From Thermoplasmata archaeon (GTDB taxonomy: Archaea; Thermoplasmatota; Thermoplasmata; B31-G17): a stretch of 7,765 nucleotides of DNA. Both the position numbers and the translations under genes were made by a program. The stretch is taken from positions 1-7,765 of the forward strand of contig QMTG01000051.1 in NCBI GenBank assembly GCA_003649915.1. The letters are read 5' to 3'. Every line of letters starts with the position of its first letter. Position 1 is the first letter of the stretch. The notes beneath the pieces are model-generated. The model worked only from the letters and a program-made list of their open reading frames with translations, ran no database searches and was not told the DNA's origin. Shown in pieces: positions 1 to 5,776 of this stretch.

Positions 1-1
1 A

Positions 2-9
2 TTATATAC
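2..9 (+). promoter_or_regulatory. TATA box of the ATPase gene
   Basis: The sequence TTATATAC is a good archaeal TATA element. Its centre lies about 26 bases before the ATG at position 31, the usual distance from TATA box to transcription start. The mRNA would therefore begin at or next to the start codon (leaderless), which fits the lack of any Shine-Dalgarno sequence there. The BRE, if present, is mostly outside the window. Confidence 0.5.
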
Positions 10-30
10 ATAATCGTGATTTGGCAAATC

Positions 31-1401
31 ATGTTTCGCTTTATTGATCGTAATGATGAACTTGCGTTTTTGCGCAGGCAGGCGGCAAGGGAAAGAGCGA
101 GTTTTGTCGTTATTTATGGTAGGAGGAGGACGGGAAAAACCGAATTAGTTCTGAGATTTCTAAGAGAGTATCAGGGGATTTATTATCTTGCCGATAAAAA
201 GACATACCGCGAAAACCTTCGCAGCTTTCAGAGAGTTGCAGCGGAATTTTTAGGAGATGAATTATTTGGGGTTGCAGAATTTTCCACATGGTTTGACGTG
301 TTTAATGCATTGCTAAATAGAGTTAGAGAAAAGATTGTCATAGTGATTGATGAGTTCCCCTATTTGCTAGAAAAGGGTGTGCTTGAGGAGTTTCAAAAGA
401 TATGGGACATGCTTCTTTCGCGCAGGAAAGTCATGTTGATAATTGTAGGGTCATCAATCTCAATGATGGAAAAGAAAGTTTTATCGCACTCCTCACCGCT
501 TTATGGGAGAAGAACAGGGCAGATTCAACTGATGCCCCTGAAGTTCTGGAATATTCGTGATTTTTTCCCGAATTACAGTTTTGAAGATAGGCTAAAAGTA
601 TATGCAGTTCTTGATGGTATACCGTATTACTTACTTTTGTTTTCTCAGGATTTGGATTTTAAAGAGAACATGCTAGAGAATTATCTCCATAGGTTGTCGC
701 CGTTATATGAAGATGCTGAAGTGCTGCTGAGAGATGAATTAAGAGAGGTTAAACGATACTTTAGCATACTTAATGCCATTGCCAGTGGAAAACGTAATTT
801 TACGGAGATAAAGAATAATGTCAATATGGAAAGTAATATCCTTGCGAGATATCTCAGCATACTCCAAAGTATTGGGATAGTGGTTGATGATCGCCCTGTG
901 CTTCAGCAAAAAAGAGTTTTGAGATACAGGCTTTTGGACAACTATTTTAAGTTCTGGTTTAGATACATTTATCCCAATAAATGGCTGATAGAGACAGGCA
1001 ATGGCGAAAGATTGTACAAGATAATAGAATCAACTTTTCAAACTTATTTAGGAGAAATTTTTGAGGATGTGGTGAGAGACGTTATTAGTCATTTTACACG
1101 TCAGTGGGATATTGTGGGTAAGTGGTGGCATAAAGGCGAGGAGATAGACATCGTGGCGGTAAATAAGCGGAAGAAGGAGGCGTTATTCGCGGAAGTTAAG
1201 TGGCGGGACAGAAAAATGGGATGGGCTGAGTATGAGGAATTGCGAAGAAAAAGCGAACTTGTTCAGGGCCTTGAAGACTACCGAAAAAAATATTTGTTGG
1301 TGAATAAAGGCGGTTTCCGCGATGAAGATAAATTAGTGGAGGAAAGTGTGGGACTCTGGGACTTAAAGACACTGGAAAAACTTGTGAAAGGATTGGAATG
1401 A
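31..1401 (+). CDS. Archaeal AAA+ ATPase with C-terminal DUF234 (PD-(D/E)XK-like) domain
   Basis: The protein has 456 residues. The N-terminal half is a P-loop ATPase of the archaeal ATPase family (PF01637 type). Its Walker A is GRRRTGKT at residues 30-37, Walker B is IVIDE ending at D107-E108, and a sensor-like strand LIIVGSS follows. Residues of about 241-300 look like a winged helix (ILNAIASGKRNFTEI, then LARYLSILQSIGIV). The C-terminus is the DUF234 domain with a nuclease-like D373...E388-V-K390 pattern, so the PD-(D/E)XK active-site residues appear to be kept. Members of this family are abundant, often lineage-specific archaeal proteins; substrate and role are unknown, and DNA binding or cleavage is only inferred. 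An in-frame GTG at 16 would add five residues. I prefer ATG 31 because the family usually starts M-F-x-x-R-x-x-E/D-L and because a TATA box sits 26 bases upstream. It converges on the FN3 remnant, has no operon partner in view, and looks more AT-rich than the genes to its right. Confidence 0.87.
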   Translation: MFRFIDRNDELAFLRRQAARERASFVVIYGRRRTGKTELVLRFLREYQGIYYLADKKTYRENLRSFQRVAAEFLGDELFGVAEFSTWFDVFNALLNRVREKIVIVIDEFPYLLEKGVLEEFQKIWDMLLSRRKVMLIIVGSSISMMEKKVLSHSSPLYGRRTGQIQLMPLKFWNIRDFFPNYSFEDRLKVYAVLDGIPYYLLLFSQDLDFKENMLENYLHRLSPLYEDAEVLLRDELREVKRYFSILNAIASGKRNFTEIKNNVNMESNILARYLSILQSIGIVVDDRPVLQQKRVLRYRLLDNYFKFWFRYIYPNKWLIETGNGERLYKIIESTFQTYLGEIFEDVVRDVISHFTRQWDIVGKWWHKGEEIDIVAVNKRKKEALFAEVKWRDRKMGWAEYEELRRKSELVQGLEDYRKKYLLVNKGGFRDEDKLVEESVGLWDLKTLEKLVKGLE

Positions 1402-1417
1402 TATCATATGGATTTTC

Positions 1418-2071
1418 CTATGTAGTATGGGCAGCATTTTCTCCTCTAGTTCCAGTTGAGGATGCATTTTGCTGTAGGTTTTGATACGTAGTTTGCGATG
1501 ACGGTTTTGTGGTGGGCGAACGTGGTCTCTTTCGTGATAGGAGTACTATGACTATTAGAACTATAGCCAAAAGGAGGAAAACCCACCAATAATCGCTAAT
1601 AGTCTTAGTTTTTGGTTGTTTTTCTTCAGCACCTATTGTTAGTGTTACATTAACTTCACTTGATAGTGGGCCCTCACCAACACTATTAACAGCACTTACC
1701 ATGTAATAATAGGTCTGGCCTCTAGTCACATTGGTGTCTAAGTAGGAAGTTGCGGAGCCGGGCACAGTAGCGAGTAAACTTTCTCCTCCACTAACCAATC
1801 CTCTATAGATCCTGTATTCAATGATTTCTAAATTACTGTGGTCTATAGGAGGAGACCATCTTAAAATGATAGAAGACCCTTTACTCACCATAGCACGCAA
1901 TTCCCGTGGGGCCTGTGGTAAATATTGGTTATAGTGCTCCCGTAAGCATTTCCAATCCTTACAGGATATGAACCAGTTATAAAAACTTATACTATGCAAC
2001 CTAAAACAGCTTTTTTTGCCGAATATACTAAACTTTTTAATTACAAAACAAAAGAGTGGATATACGAACAT
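1418..2071 (-). CDS. FN3-domain, single-TM surface protein, probable 5'-truncated remnant
   Basis: Read from ATG 2071 the frame gives 217 residues. Residues of about 53-145 form a fibronectin type III domain: a PxAPRxLxA-like entry, LRWSPP, IEYRIYRG, TSYLDTNVTRGQTYYYMVSAVNSVGEGPLS. A linker, one transmembrane helix (about 161-178, WWVFLLLAIVLIVIVLL), a basic RKRPR stop-transfer and a Ser/Thr/Gln-rich tail follow. This is the usual C-terminal end of large archaeal surface proteins, with the FN3 domain outside and the tail in the cytoplasm. Residues 1-50 are Phe/Cys/Lys-rich, lack a normal signal peptide and have no SD in front, so they are probably not genuine. The real homology starts near base 1924. 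I infer that the tail survives from a larger protein whose 5' part was lost. It converges with the ATPase gene, leaving 16 bases between the stops. The FN3-TM assignment is firm; expression is doubtful. Confidence 0.6.
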   Translation of the reverse strand: MFVYPLFCFVIKKFSIFGKKSCFRLHSISFYNWFISCKDWKCLREHYNQYLPQAPRELRAMVSKGSSIILRWSPPIDHSNLEIIEYRIYRGLVSGGESLLATVPGSATSYLDTNVTRGQTYYYMVSAVNSVGEGPLSSEVNVTLTIGAEEKQPKTKTISDYWWVFLLLAIVLIVIVLLSRKRPRSPTTKPSSQTTYQNLQQNASSTGTRGENAAHTT

Positions 2072-2110
2072 GAAAAATACATAGAAAAATTGGAATATCT
2101 TGAGATGTAA
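1946..2110 (+). pseudogene. Possible remnant of a forward-strand gene (C-terminal 54 codons)
   Basis: This short forward frame opens after a TAA at 1943-1945 and ends with TAA at 2108-2110. It contains an ATG at 1994, from which 38 residues would be read. The peptide (TGYEPVIKTYTMQPKTAF, later EWIYEHEKYIEKLEYLEM) has the mixed charged and aromatic make-up of a real protein C-terminus. The opposite strand here encodes the implausible N-terminus of the FN3 frame. No SD precedes ATG 1994, and a TATA-like TTATAAAA at about 1977-1984 is too close to serve it. I do not recognise the family. It could be the tail of a gene cut by rearrangement, a small real gene, or chance. Confidence 0.25.
2073..2089 (-). 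terminator. Oligo-T tracts after idsA, possible terminator
   Basis: On the reverse strand two T5 runs (2085-2089 and 2073-2077) lie about 30-45 bases beyond the idsA stop codon. Archaeal RNA polymerase can terminate at such T-tracts without a hairpin. The region is generally AT-rich, so this is only a candidate end for the isoprenoid operon. Confidence 0.25.
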
Positions 2111-2117
2111 TTTCTTA

Positions 2118-3098
2118 TCAATACTTTCTTTTCACCATGTAATCCACAAGTTCTTCCAATATTTTCTTTTCCTCACAATCCCTAAGCATTCTGAGAGTTT
2201 CCCTTGCCTTATCAGCATACATTTTCGCCTTTTCCTCAGCATAATCAATTGCCCCGTATTTTTCAAGAATTTCCACAGCCCTTAGCACATCTTCATCCGT
2301 TGCCTCTTTGTTTCCGAAAACTTTCATAAAATCTCTTTTGTCATAGGCATTCATCCTTTCAAGGGCATAAATCACCAGCAGGGTTTTCTTGCCGTTTCTT
2401 ATATCGCTGCCCACATCCTTCCCGAGTAATTCCTGGGCACTGCGTATGTCGAGCAAGTCATCCCATATCTGAAATGATAGGCCAAGAGATAAGCCGTACT
2501 CCGCCATGGCTTTGACTTGTTCTTCCGTGCCTAGACCTATGATTGCCCCCCCTTTGGCTGCTGCTTTGAACATAAGAGCAGTCTTCTTTTCAATCATCAC
2601 CATATATTCATTAACGGATACATAATCACGCTCTTCAAACCTCATATCAAGATGCTGCCCTTCTGCAATCCCCCGAACCATTGAAGTGTACTCTTTGAGG
2701 AGAGCCTTGTACCTTTTCATGTCCAAGTCTATTTCTGTTAAGAGTTCCATAGCCCTCGCAAATAAGGCATCGCCCGCGTTTATTGCCAATGGGATACTAT
2801 AGGCTGTGTGGAGAGTCTTCCTGCCCCTGCGGTACATGTCCATGTCCATGATGTCATCATGCACAAGGGTGAAGTTGTGCGTCAGTTCCAAGGCTATAGC
2901 GTAGGGCATGGCTTCTTTAGCCCTATTTCCAACACATTCGGCGACGAGCAGCGCGATAAGAGGTCTGAGCCTTTTACCTCCTGCTAGAGGATAATACTTC
3001 ATCATTTCCCTTAACTCTTCAACATCGCCAACCTCCAAATACCTCGAAAGCGCTTCATTTATTTCGTTTATCCATTTTCTTGCCTTATCTAGCACCAT
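2118..3098 (-). CDS. idsA: Geranylgeranyl diphosphate synthase (type I polyprenyl synthase)
   Basis: The 326-residue protein is a full-length, all-helical trans-prenyltransferase. It condenses DMAPP and successive IPP units to GGPP, the C20 precursor of archaeal ether lipids. Visible motifs in order are GKRLRP (41-46), the first Asp-rich motif DDIMD (81-85), EKKTA (170-174, diphosphate-binding Lys and Thr) and the second Asp-rich motif DDLLD (213-217). The fifth residue before the first motif is Phe76 and the fourth is Thr77. One aromatic at -5 is the pattern of archaeal GGPP synthases, whereas eukaryotic FPP synthases carry two, so I infer mainly C20 product. A bifunctional FPP/GGPP enzyme cannot be ruled out. 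The start is ATG 3098, with SD AGGTGA at 3105-3110 that contains the TGA of fni. It is the last gene of the isoprenoid operon, six bases behind fni. Confidence 0.94.
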   Translation of the reverse strand: MVLDKARKWINEINEALSRYLEVGDVEELREMMKYYPLAGGKRLRPLIALLVAECVGNRAKEAMPYAIALELTHNFTLVHDDIMDMDMYRRGRKTLHTAYSIPLAINAGDALFARAMELLTEIDLDMKRYKALLKEYTSMVRGIAEGQHLDMRFEERDYVSVNEYMVMIEKKTALMFKAAAKGGAIIGLGTEEQVKAMAEYGLSLGLSFQIWDDLLDIRSAQELLGKDVGSDIRNGKKTLLVIYALERMNAYDKRDFMKVFGNKEATDEDVLRAVEILEKYGAIDYAEEKAKMYADKARETLRMLRDCEEKKILEELVDYMVKRKY

Positions 3099-3104
3099 GA
3101 TTAC

Positions 3105-4196
3105 TCACCTTTCGCGCAAAACCCTCTCCCACAAGTCTTTCCCATAATACCCCTCAAGCCATTCTCGCAACCTTCCCGTGATTATTACTTTTTTTCTCCC
3201 AAGTTCAACCACACTCTTTGCCGATGTTAGAAACATCACAGCCTTTAATTCCGTCAGTATTGTTAGCGTCTTCTCTATAACAGCACCTGCAGACTTTAGC
3301 GCAAACTTAAGAAGTTCGCCCGCAACACCCCCCACCGCAGCACCAAGAGATATTGCCCTTGCAACGTCCAGTCCACACCTTATTCCACCGGTTGCAATCA
3401 ATGGCACGCCTAAATCTCTGCAATCAATAACGCATACAGGCGTCGGTATCCCCCAGTTCCATAGGTTCTTCCCAATCTCAGCCCTTACATAATCACCATT
3501 CTCGTGTGCTCTGTAGTACTCCACAGCGGTAAAAGATGTGCCGCTCATCCCTCCAACGTCAATCCCCCCCACACCTGCGGATACAAATTTCTCGGCTACA
3601 TCCTTAACAATGCCTGAGCCCGTCTCCTTCGCAACAACTGCGATCTTTCCCGCCAACTCAGATATAGCCTCCAACACACCCCCTACATGCCTATCACCCT
3701 CCAATTGCACAATCTCCTGTGCATAGTTAAAGTGTACTGCCAAAACGCCCATCTTCAAATCTCTGCATAGGGAAATAATATCATCTATGCGCTCTCCCAC
3801 AATTTGCGGTGCGCCAATGTTCCCCATAAGGAGTGGAATGTTATAATCGTTTACCACTGAATACGTTTCCAGCGTATTACTGTCCTCAAGCAGGGGTCTC
3901 ATACTTCCAAGACCCAAACCGATCTTAAACCTCTCCGCAGCGATTGCCAAATTTTCGTTTATTTTCTTTGCCTCCTCATAGCCTCCTGTCATACCCGATA
4001 TCACTAATGGATAGGATAATTTTTTACCAAAAATCTCCACATGCGTGCTTATATTATCGTAATCAATTTCTGGTAAAGCTTGATGAATAAAGTGGACATC
4101 ATCCCAATAATTATGTTCTGCACGCACATTTTTTTCCACGCATATTCTGACATGGTCATACTTTCTCTTTTCTGTCTTTTTCACAGCCAACCACAC
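3105..4196 (-). CDS. fni: Isopentenyl-diphosphate delta-isomerase, type 2 (FMN-dependent)
   Basis: This 363-residue TIM-barrel flavoprotein interconverts IPP and DMAPP using reduced FMN, NAD(P)H and Mg2+. Family residues are present: RKxxH near the N-terminus (R11, K12, H15), MTGG (69-72), HxNxxQE (H155, N157, Q160, E161), the Lys-Glu pair K190-E191 in VAKETGSG, DVGGMSGTS (213-221, flavin phosphate region) and ATGGIRCG (268-275). All assigned catalytic and flavin sites look intact. The reading frame begins with GTG at 4196, directly after the IPK stop (TGAGTG), without an SD. The start may rely on ribosomes that have just terminated on IPK. A GTG at 4184, four codons in, is an alternative that would still keep RKxxH. 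It is the third gene of the four-gene operon and makes the DMAPP starter needed by the next enzyme. Confidence 0.95.
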   Translation of the reverse strand: MWLAVKKTEKRKYDHVRICVEKNVRAEHNYWDDVHFIHQALPEIDYDNISTHVEIFGKKLSYPLVISGMTGGYEEAKKINENLAIAAERFKIGLGLGSMRPLLEDSNTLETYSVVNDYNIPLLMGNIGAPQIVGERIDDIISLCRDLKMGVLAVHFNYAQEIVQLEGDRHVGGVLEAISELAGKIAVVAKETGSGIVKDVAEKFVSAGVGGIDVGGMSGTSFTAVEYYRAHENGDYVRAEIGKNLWNWGIPTPVCVIDCRDLGVPLIATGGIRCGLDVARAISLGAAVGGVAGELLKFALKSAGAVIEKTLTILTELKAVMFLTSAKSVVELGRKKVIITGRLREWLEGYYGKDLWERVLRER

Positions 4197-4940
4197 TCAC
4201 GGAAGTATTAAGGTACCTTCAATATCCCCTCTCAGTGCCCTCTCAACCCTATCCGATGCCAAGCCATTCACTACGGCACAGGGTATGCCAAGCCCGCATA
4301 TTTTACCCATTATTTCTACCTTTCTTTTCATGCCGCCTGTGACGTCTGCCCTTCCATCAGCCACACTAGCGATCTCCTCAAGTTCCCCAACCCTCACTCT
4401 TCTTAGAACGCTTCCATTGGCTGAGAGAACGCCATCAACATCTGACAAAAATACAACAATATTGGGTGCAAATTCTTTAGCCAACATAAGCGCCAAGTCA
4501 TCCCCTGAGCATATGGAAAAAACCCTGATAGTATCAGGCACAACATCACCAAAGGTCACTGGTGTCAAACCTCGCTCTATTGCATGCTTAAAGGGTCTTG
4601 GAGAAAAACTGCTAATACTGCCCATGCTCATAACCACAACGTCCCACGGTGGTATGGATATGGAGTGCACGCCTTTGGATATCAGCGCATTCATTACGGC
4701 AAGGTTTAGTTCCCTAACATCCCTGTGTATTTCTGAAATCTGGCTGGGTAGAGCGCTTCCGCTGGTGACCCTGTATTTATCAGCCAGTATGTGCCCAAAA
4801 GAGCCCGCACCGTGTATTATTATGATTTCTTCCTCGCATTTGGATATAGATTCCGCAATGGCGTTTAGCGCATGAAGGCGGAGCGCCTTTAACCTCTTTT
4901 TGTCTGTTATAACGCTTCCCCCAATCTTCATAACTATCAT
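4197..4940 (-). CDS. ipk: Isopentenyl phosphate kinase
   Basis: The 247-residue amino-acid kinase family protein phosphorylates isopentenyl phosphate with ATP to give IPP, the last kinase step of archaeal mevalonate pathways. It starts MIVMKIGGSVITDK with the Lys5/GGS nucleotide-binding loop, and the HGAGSFGH block (43-50) follows. His50 matches the substrate-phosphate-contacting histidine of Thermoplasma IPK. Further family blocks are FGDVV (130-134), SGDDLALMLAKEF (145-157), SDVDGV (166-171) and VTGGMKRKV (200-208). That histidine and the block order separate it from acetylglutamate, glutamate-5 and UMP kinases. Length equals the family norm. The start is ATG 4940 with SD GAGGTGA at 4945-4951, overlapping the stop of the small gene upstream. 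Its presence implies the host makes isopentenyl phosphate rather than using mevalonate diphosphate decarboxylase as the final step; which upstream branch it uses cannot be seen here. Confidence 0.94.
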   Translation of the reverse strand: MIVMKIGGSVITDKKRLKALRLHALNAIAESISKCEEEIIIIHGAGSFGHILADKYRVTSGSALPSQISEIHRDVRELNLAVMNALISKGVHSISIPPWDVVVMSMGSISSFSPRPFKHAIERGLTPVTFGDVVPDTIRVFSICSGDDLALMLAKEFAPNIVVFLSDVDGVLSANGSVLRRVRVGELEEIASVADGRADVTGGMKRKVEIMGKICGLGIPCAVVNGLASDRVERALRGDIEGTLILP

Positions 4941-4949
4941 GAGTTCACC

Positions 4950-5225
4950 TCAGCATCCAATCTCAACAGCCTTCTCCCCATCCCATACCTGCCTCCTACC
5001 TTTGTACTCTGTTGGGAGGCATAGATACCTACCGTCTTTTAGGGGTATTAGGAAGAATTCCTTTTTTTCCTTTCCTAAGAGTACAAGCTTAACCTTATTC
5101 TCGCTCCTCTTGCCCGTTTTCGGATCCAAATACTCATACATGACAAACTTACCCCTATCCACCAAGTTTCGAACCTCAACCTTGCCTTTCTTGCTAATTG
5201 TCAGAACATCCTTGGGGTACTCCAT
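4950..5225 (-). CDS. Small protein of unknown function heading the isoprenoid operon
   Basis: I do not recognise this 91-residue protein. It is basic and appears beta-rich, with alternating hydrophobic strands (VEVRNL, KFVMYEYL, NKVKLVLL, EFFLIPL, RYLCLP) separated by charged turns such as DPKTGK. There is no signal peptide, membrane segment, cysteine pair or known catalytic motif. A compact cytosolic fold, perhaps a small barrel binding nucleic acid or protein, is only a guess. A GTG at 5231 is in frame, but it directly abuts SD AGGTGA (5232-5237). ATG 5225 has the proper six-base spacing and is the better start. The gene is first in the operon, nine bases before ipk, whose SD overlaps this gene's TGA. 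Codon use and spacing argue for a real gene, and the position suggests co-regulation with lipid precursor synthesis or, across the divergent promoter, with translation. Confidence 0.8.
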   Translation of the reverse strand: MEYPKDVLTISKKGKVEVRNLVDRGKFVMYEYLDPKTGKRSENKVKLVLLGKEKKEFFLIPLKDGRYLCLPTEYKGRRQVWDGEKAVEIGC

Positions 5226-5231
5226 GACCAC

Positions 5232-5237
5232 TCACCT
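5232..5237 (-). promoter_or_regulatory. SD deciding the start of the 91-residue gene
   Basis: On the reverse strand AGGTGA lies immediately before an in-frame GTG (5231) and six bases before ATG 5225. Only the ATG has workable spacing, so the start is set at 5225. Confidence 0.7.
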
Positions 5238-5249
5238 GAGCAATAATGC

Positions 5250-5257
5250 TTAAATAC
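5250..5257 (+). promoter_or_regulatory. Likely TATA box of the rps13-rpoD operon
   Basis: TTAAATAC on the forward strand would place the transcript start near 5279, giving a leader of about 30 bases with the SD of rps13. An alternative is AATATAC at 5261-5267, with a start near 5290. Either one lies on or beside the TATA element proposed for the reverse-strand operon, so the two promoters are interleaved. Confidence 0.45.
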
Positions 5258-5259
5258 AA

Positions 5260-5267
5260 TAATATAC
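5260..5267 (-). promoter_or_regulatory. Likely TATA box of the isoprenoid operon
   Basis: Read on the reverse strand this is GTATATTA. A start about 25 bases downstream (near 5238) would leave the SD at 5232-5237 inside a short leader. A second candidate, GTATTTAA at 5250-5257, would start transcription past the SD and so fits less well. Confidence 0.45.
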
Positions 5268-5272
5268 TTTCT

Positions 5273-5292
5273 GCTGCTTACCGTGGAGCAGC
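5273..5292. promoter_or_regulatory. Palindrome at the start of the ribosomal operon
   Basis: GCTGCT and AGCAGC form perfect six-base inverted arms around the eight-base spacer TACCGTGG. It sits between the TATA elements and the rps13 SD, at or near the expected transcription start. It could be a DNA operator or, if the transcript begins early enough, a leader hairpin. No known regulator site is recognised. Confidence 0.35.
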
Positions 5293-5296
5293 GATT

Positions 5297-5302
5297 GAGG
5301 TG
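5297..5302 (+). promoter_or_regulatory. SD for the TTG start of rps13
   Basis: GAGGTG ends seven bases before TTG 5310. An ATG at 5306 lies between them but is out of frame and meets a stop after four codons. An in-frame TGA at 5304-5306 rules out any earlier start, so TTG 5310 is well supported. Confidence 0.7.
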
Positions 5303-5309
5303 GTGATGG

Positions 5310-5765
5310 TTGGGCAGTGAGGCTGAAGGCTTTAAATACATCGTCAGGATATCCGATACAGACTTGGATGGAAACAAGACCATAGTCTATGGTTTATGCG
5401 GGGTGAAAGGGATAGGTATAAGGGTAGCTGAGGTCATTGCAAGGCTTGTGGGGGTGCCAAGAAATACCAAACTCGGAGAACTCAGCGATGAAAAAATCGA
5501 GGAAATACAGGGGTTGATCAATTCTCTTGGAAATAAAGCCCCCGCTTGGCTTTTAAACAGGAGAAAGGACTGGGACACAGGTGTTGATAAGCATCTGGTC
5601 TCCACAGACGTGATTATGCAGAGAAATGAGGATATAAACTTGCTGAAAAAAATAAGGTGCTACAGAGGGATAAGGCACGAACTCGGGCAGAAGGTAAGGG
5701 GGCAGAGGACACGCTCAAATGGTAGAACAGGTCTTGCGCTTGGTGTATCTAGGAAGAGGAAGTGA
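5310..5765 (+). CDS. rps13: Small ribosomal subunit protein uS13
   Basis: The 151-residue protein has the length of archaeal S13 and its features throughout. These are an opening FKYIVRISDTDLDGNKT, a helix-hairpin-helix-like GVKGIGIRVAEVIA (about 32-45), and the C-terminal RNA-binding tail YRGIRHELGQKVRGQRT followed by SNGRTG and a basic end. S13 sits in the head of the 30S subunit, where it contacts 16S rRNA and P-site tRNA and bridges to the large subunit. It starts with TTG and a strong GAGGTG SD. It is first in the rps13-rps4-rps11-rpoD cluster, an order widely conserved in archaea. The promoter lies in the 84-base region shared with the divergent isoprenoid operon. Confidence 0.97.
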   Translation: MGSEAEGFKYIVRISDTDLDGNKTIVYGLCGVKGIGIRVAEVIARLVGVPRNTKLGELSDEKIEEIQGLINSLGNKAPAWLLNRRKDWDTGVDKHLVSTDVIMQRNEDINLLKKIRCYRGIRHELGQKVRGQRTRSNGRTGLALGVSRKRK

Positions 5766-5770
5766 GGTGA
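5764..5770 (+). promoter_or_regulatory. SD for the TTG start of rps4
   Basis: GAGGTGA overlaps the TGA stop of rps13 and lies six bases before TTG 5777. The resulting protein begins MGDP, as archaeal S4 does, which confirms the TTG start. Confidence 0.75.
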
Positions 5771-5776
5771 GAACTT

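Noticed and set aside
1441..1467. Short inverted repeat TCCTC/GAGGA near the end of the FN3 frame.
   Set aside because: Five-base arms around a long loop inside coding sequence are expected by chance, and no T-run follows to make a terminator.
2100..2285. Forward open frame of 61 codons at the idsA end.
   Set aside because: It lies mostly antisense to the well-supported C-terminus of idsA, has a Phe/Ser/His-rich composition and no SD.
3178..3726. Two forward open frames opposite fni.
   Set aside because: They are antisense shadows of a complete enzyme gene, with low-complexity Thr/Pro/Ser content and no start signals.
4285..4875. 196-codon forward open frame opposite ipk.
   Set aside because: It is rich in Ser, Pro, Thr and Leu, as expected from reading a GC-richer gene backwards. 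ipk on the other strand has clear family motifs.
5201..5383. Reverse open frame reading through the divergent promoter region.
   Set aside because: It would overlap the start of rps13 and the head of the 91-residue gene, and its sequence is not protein-like.
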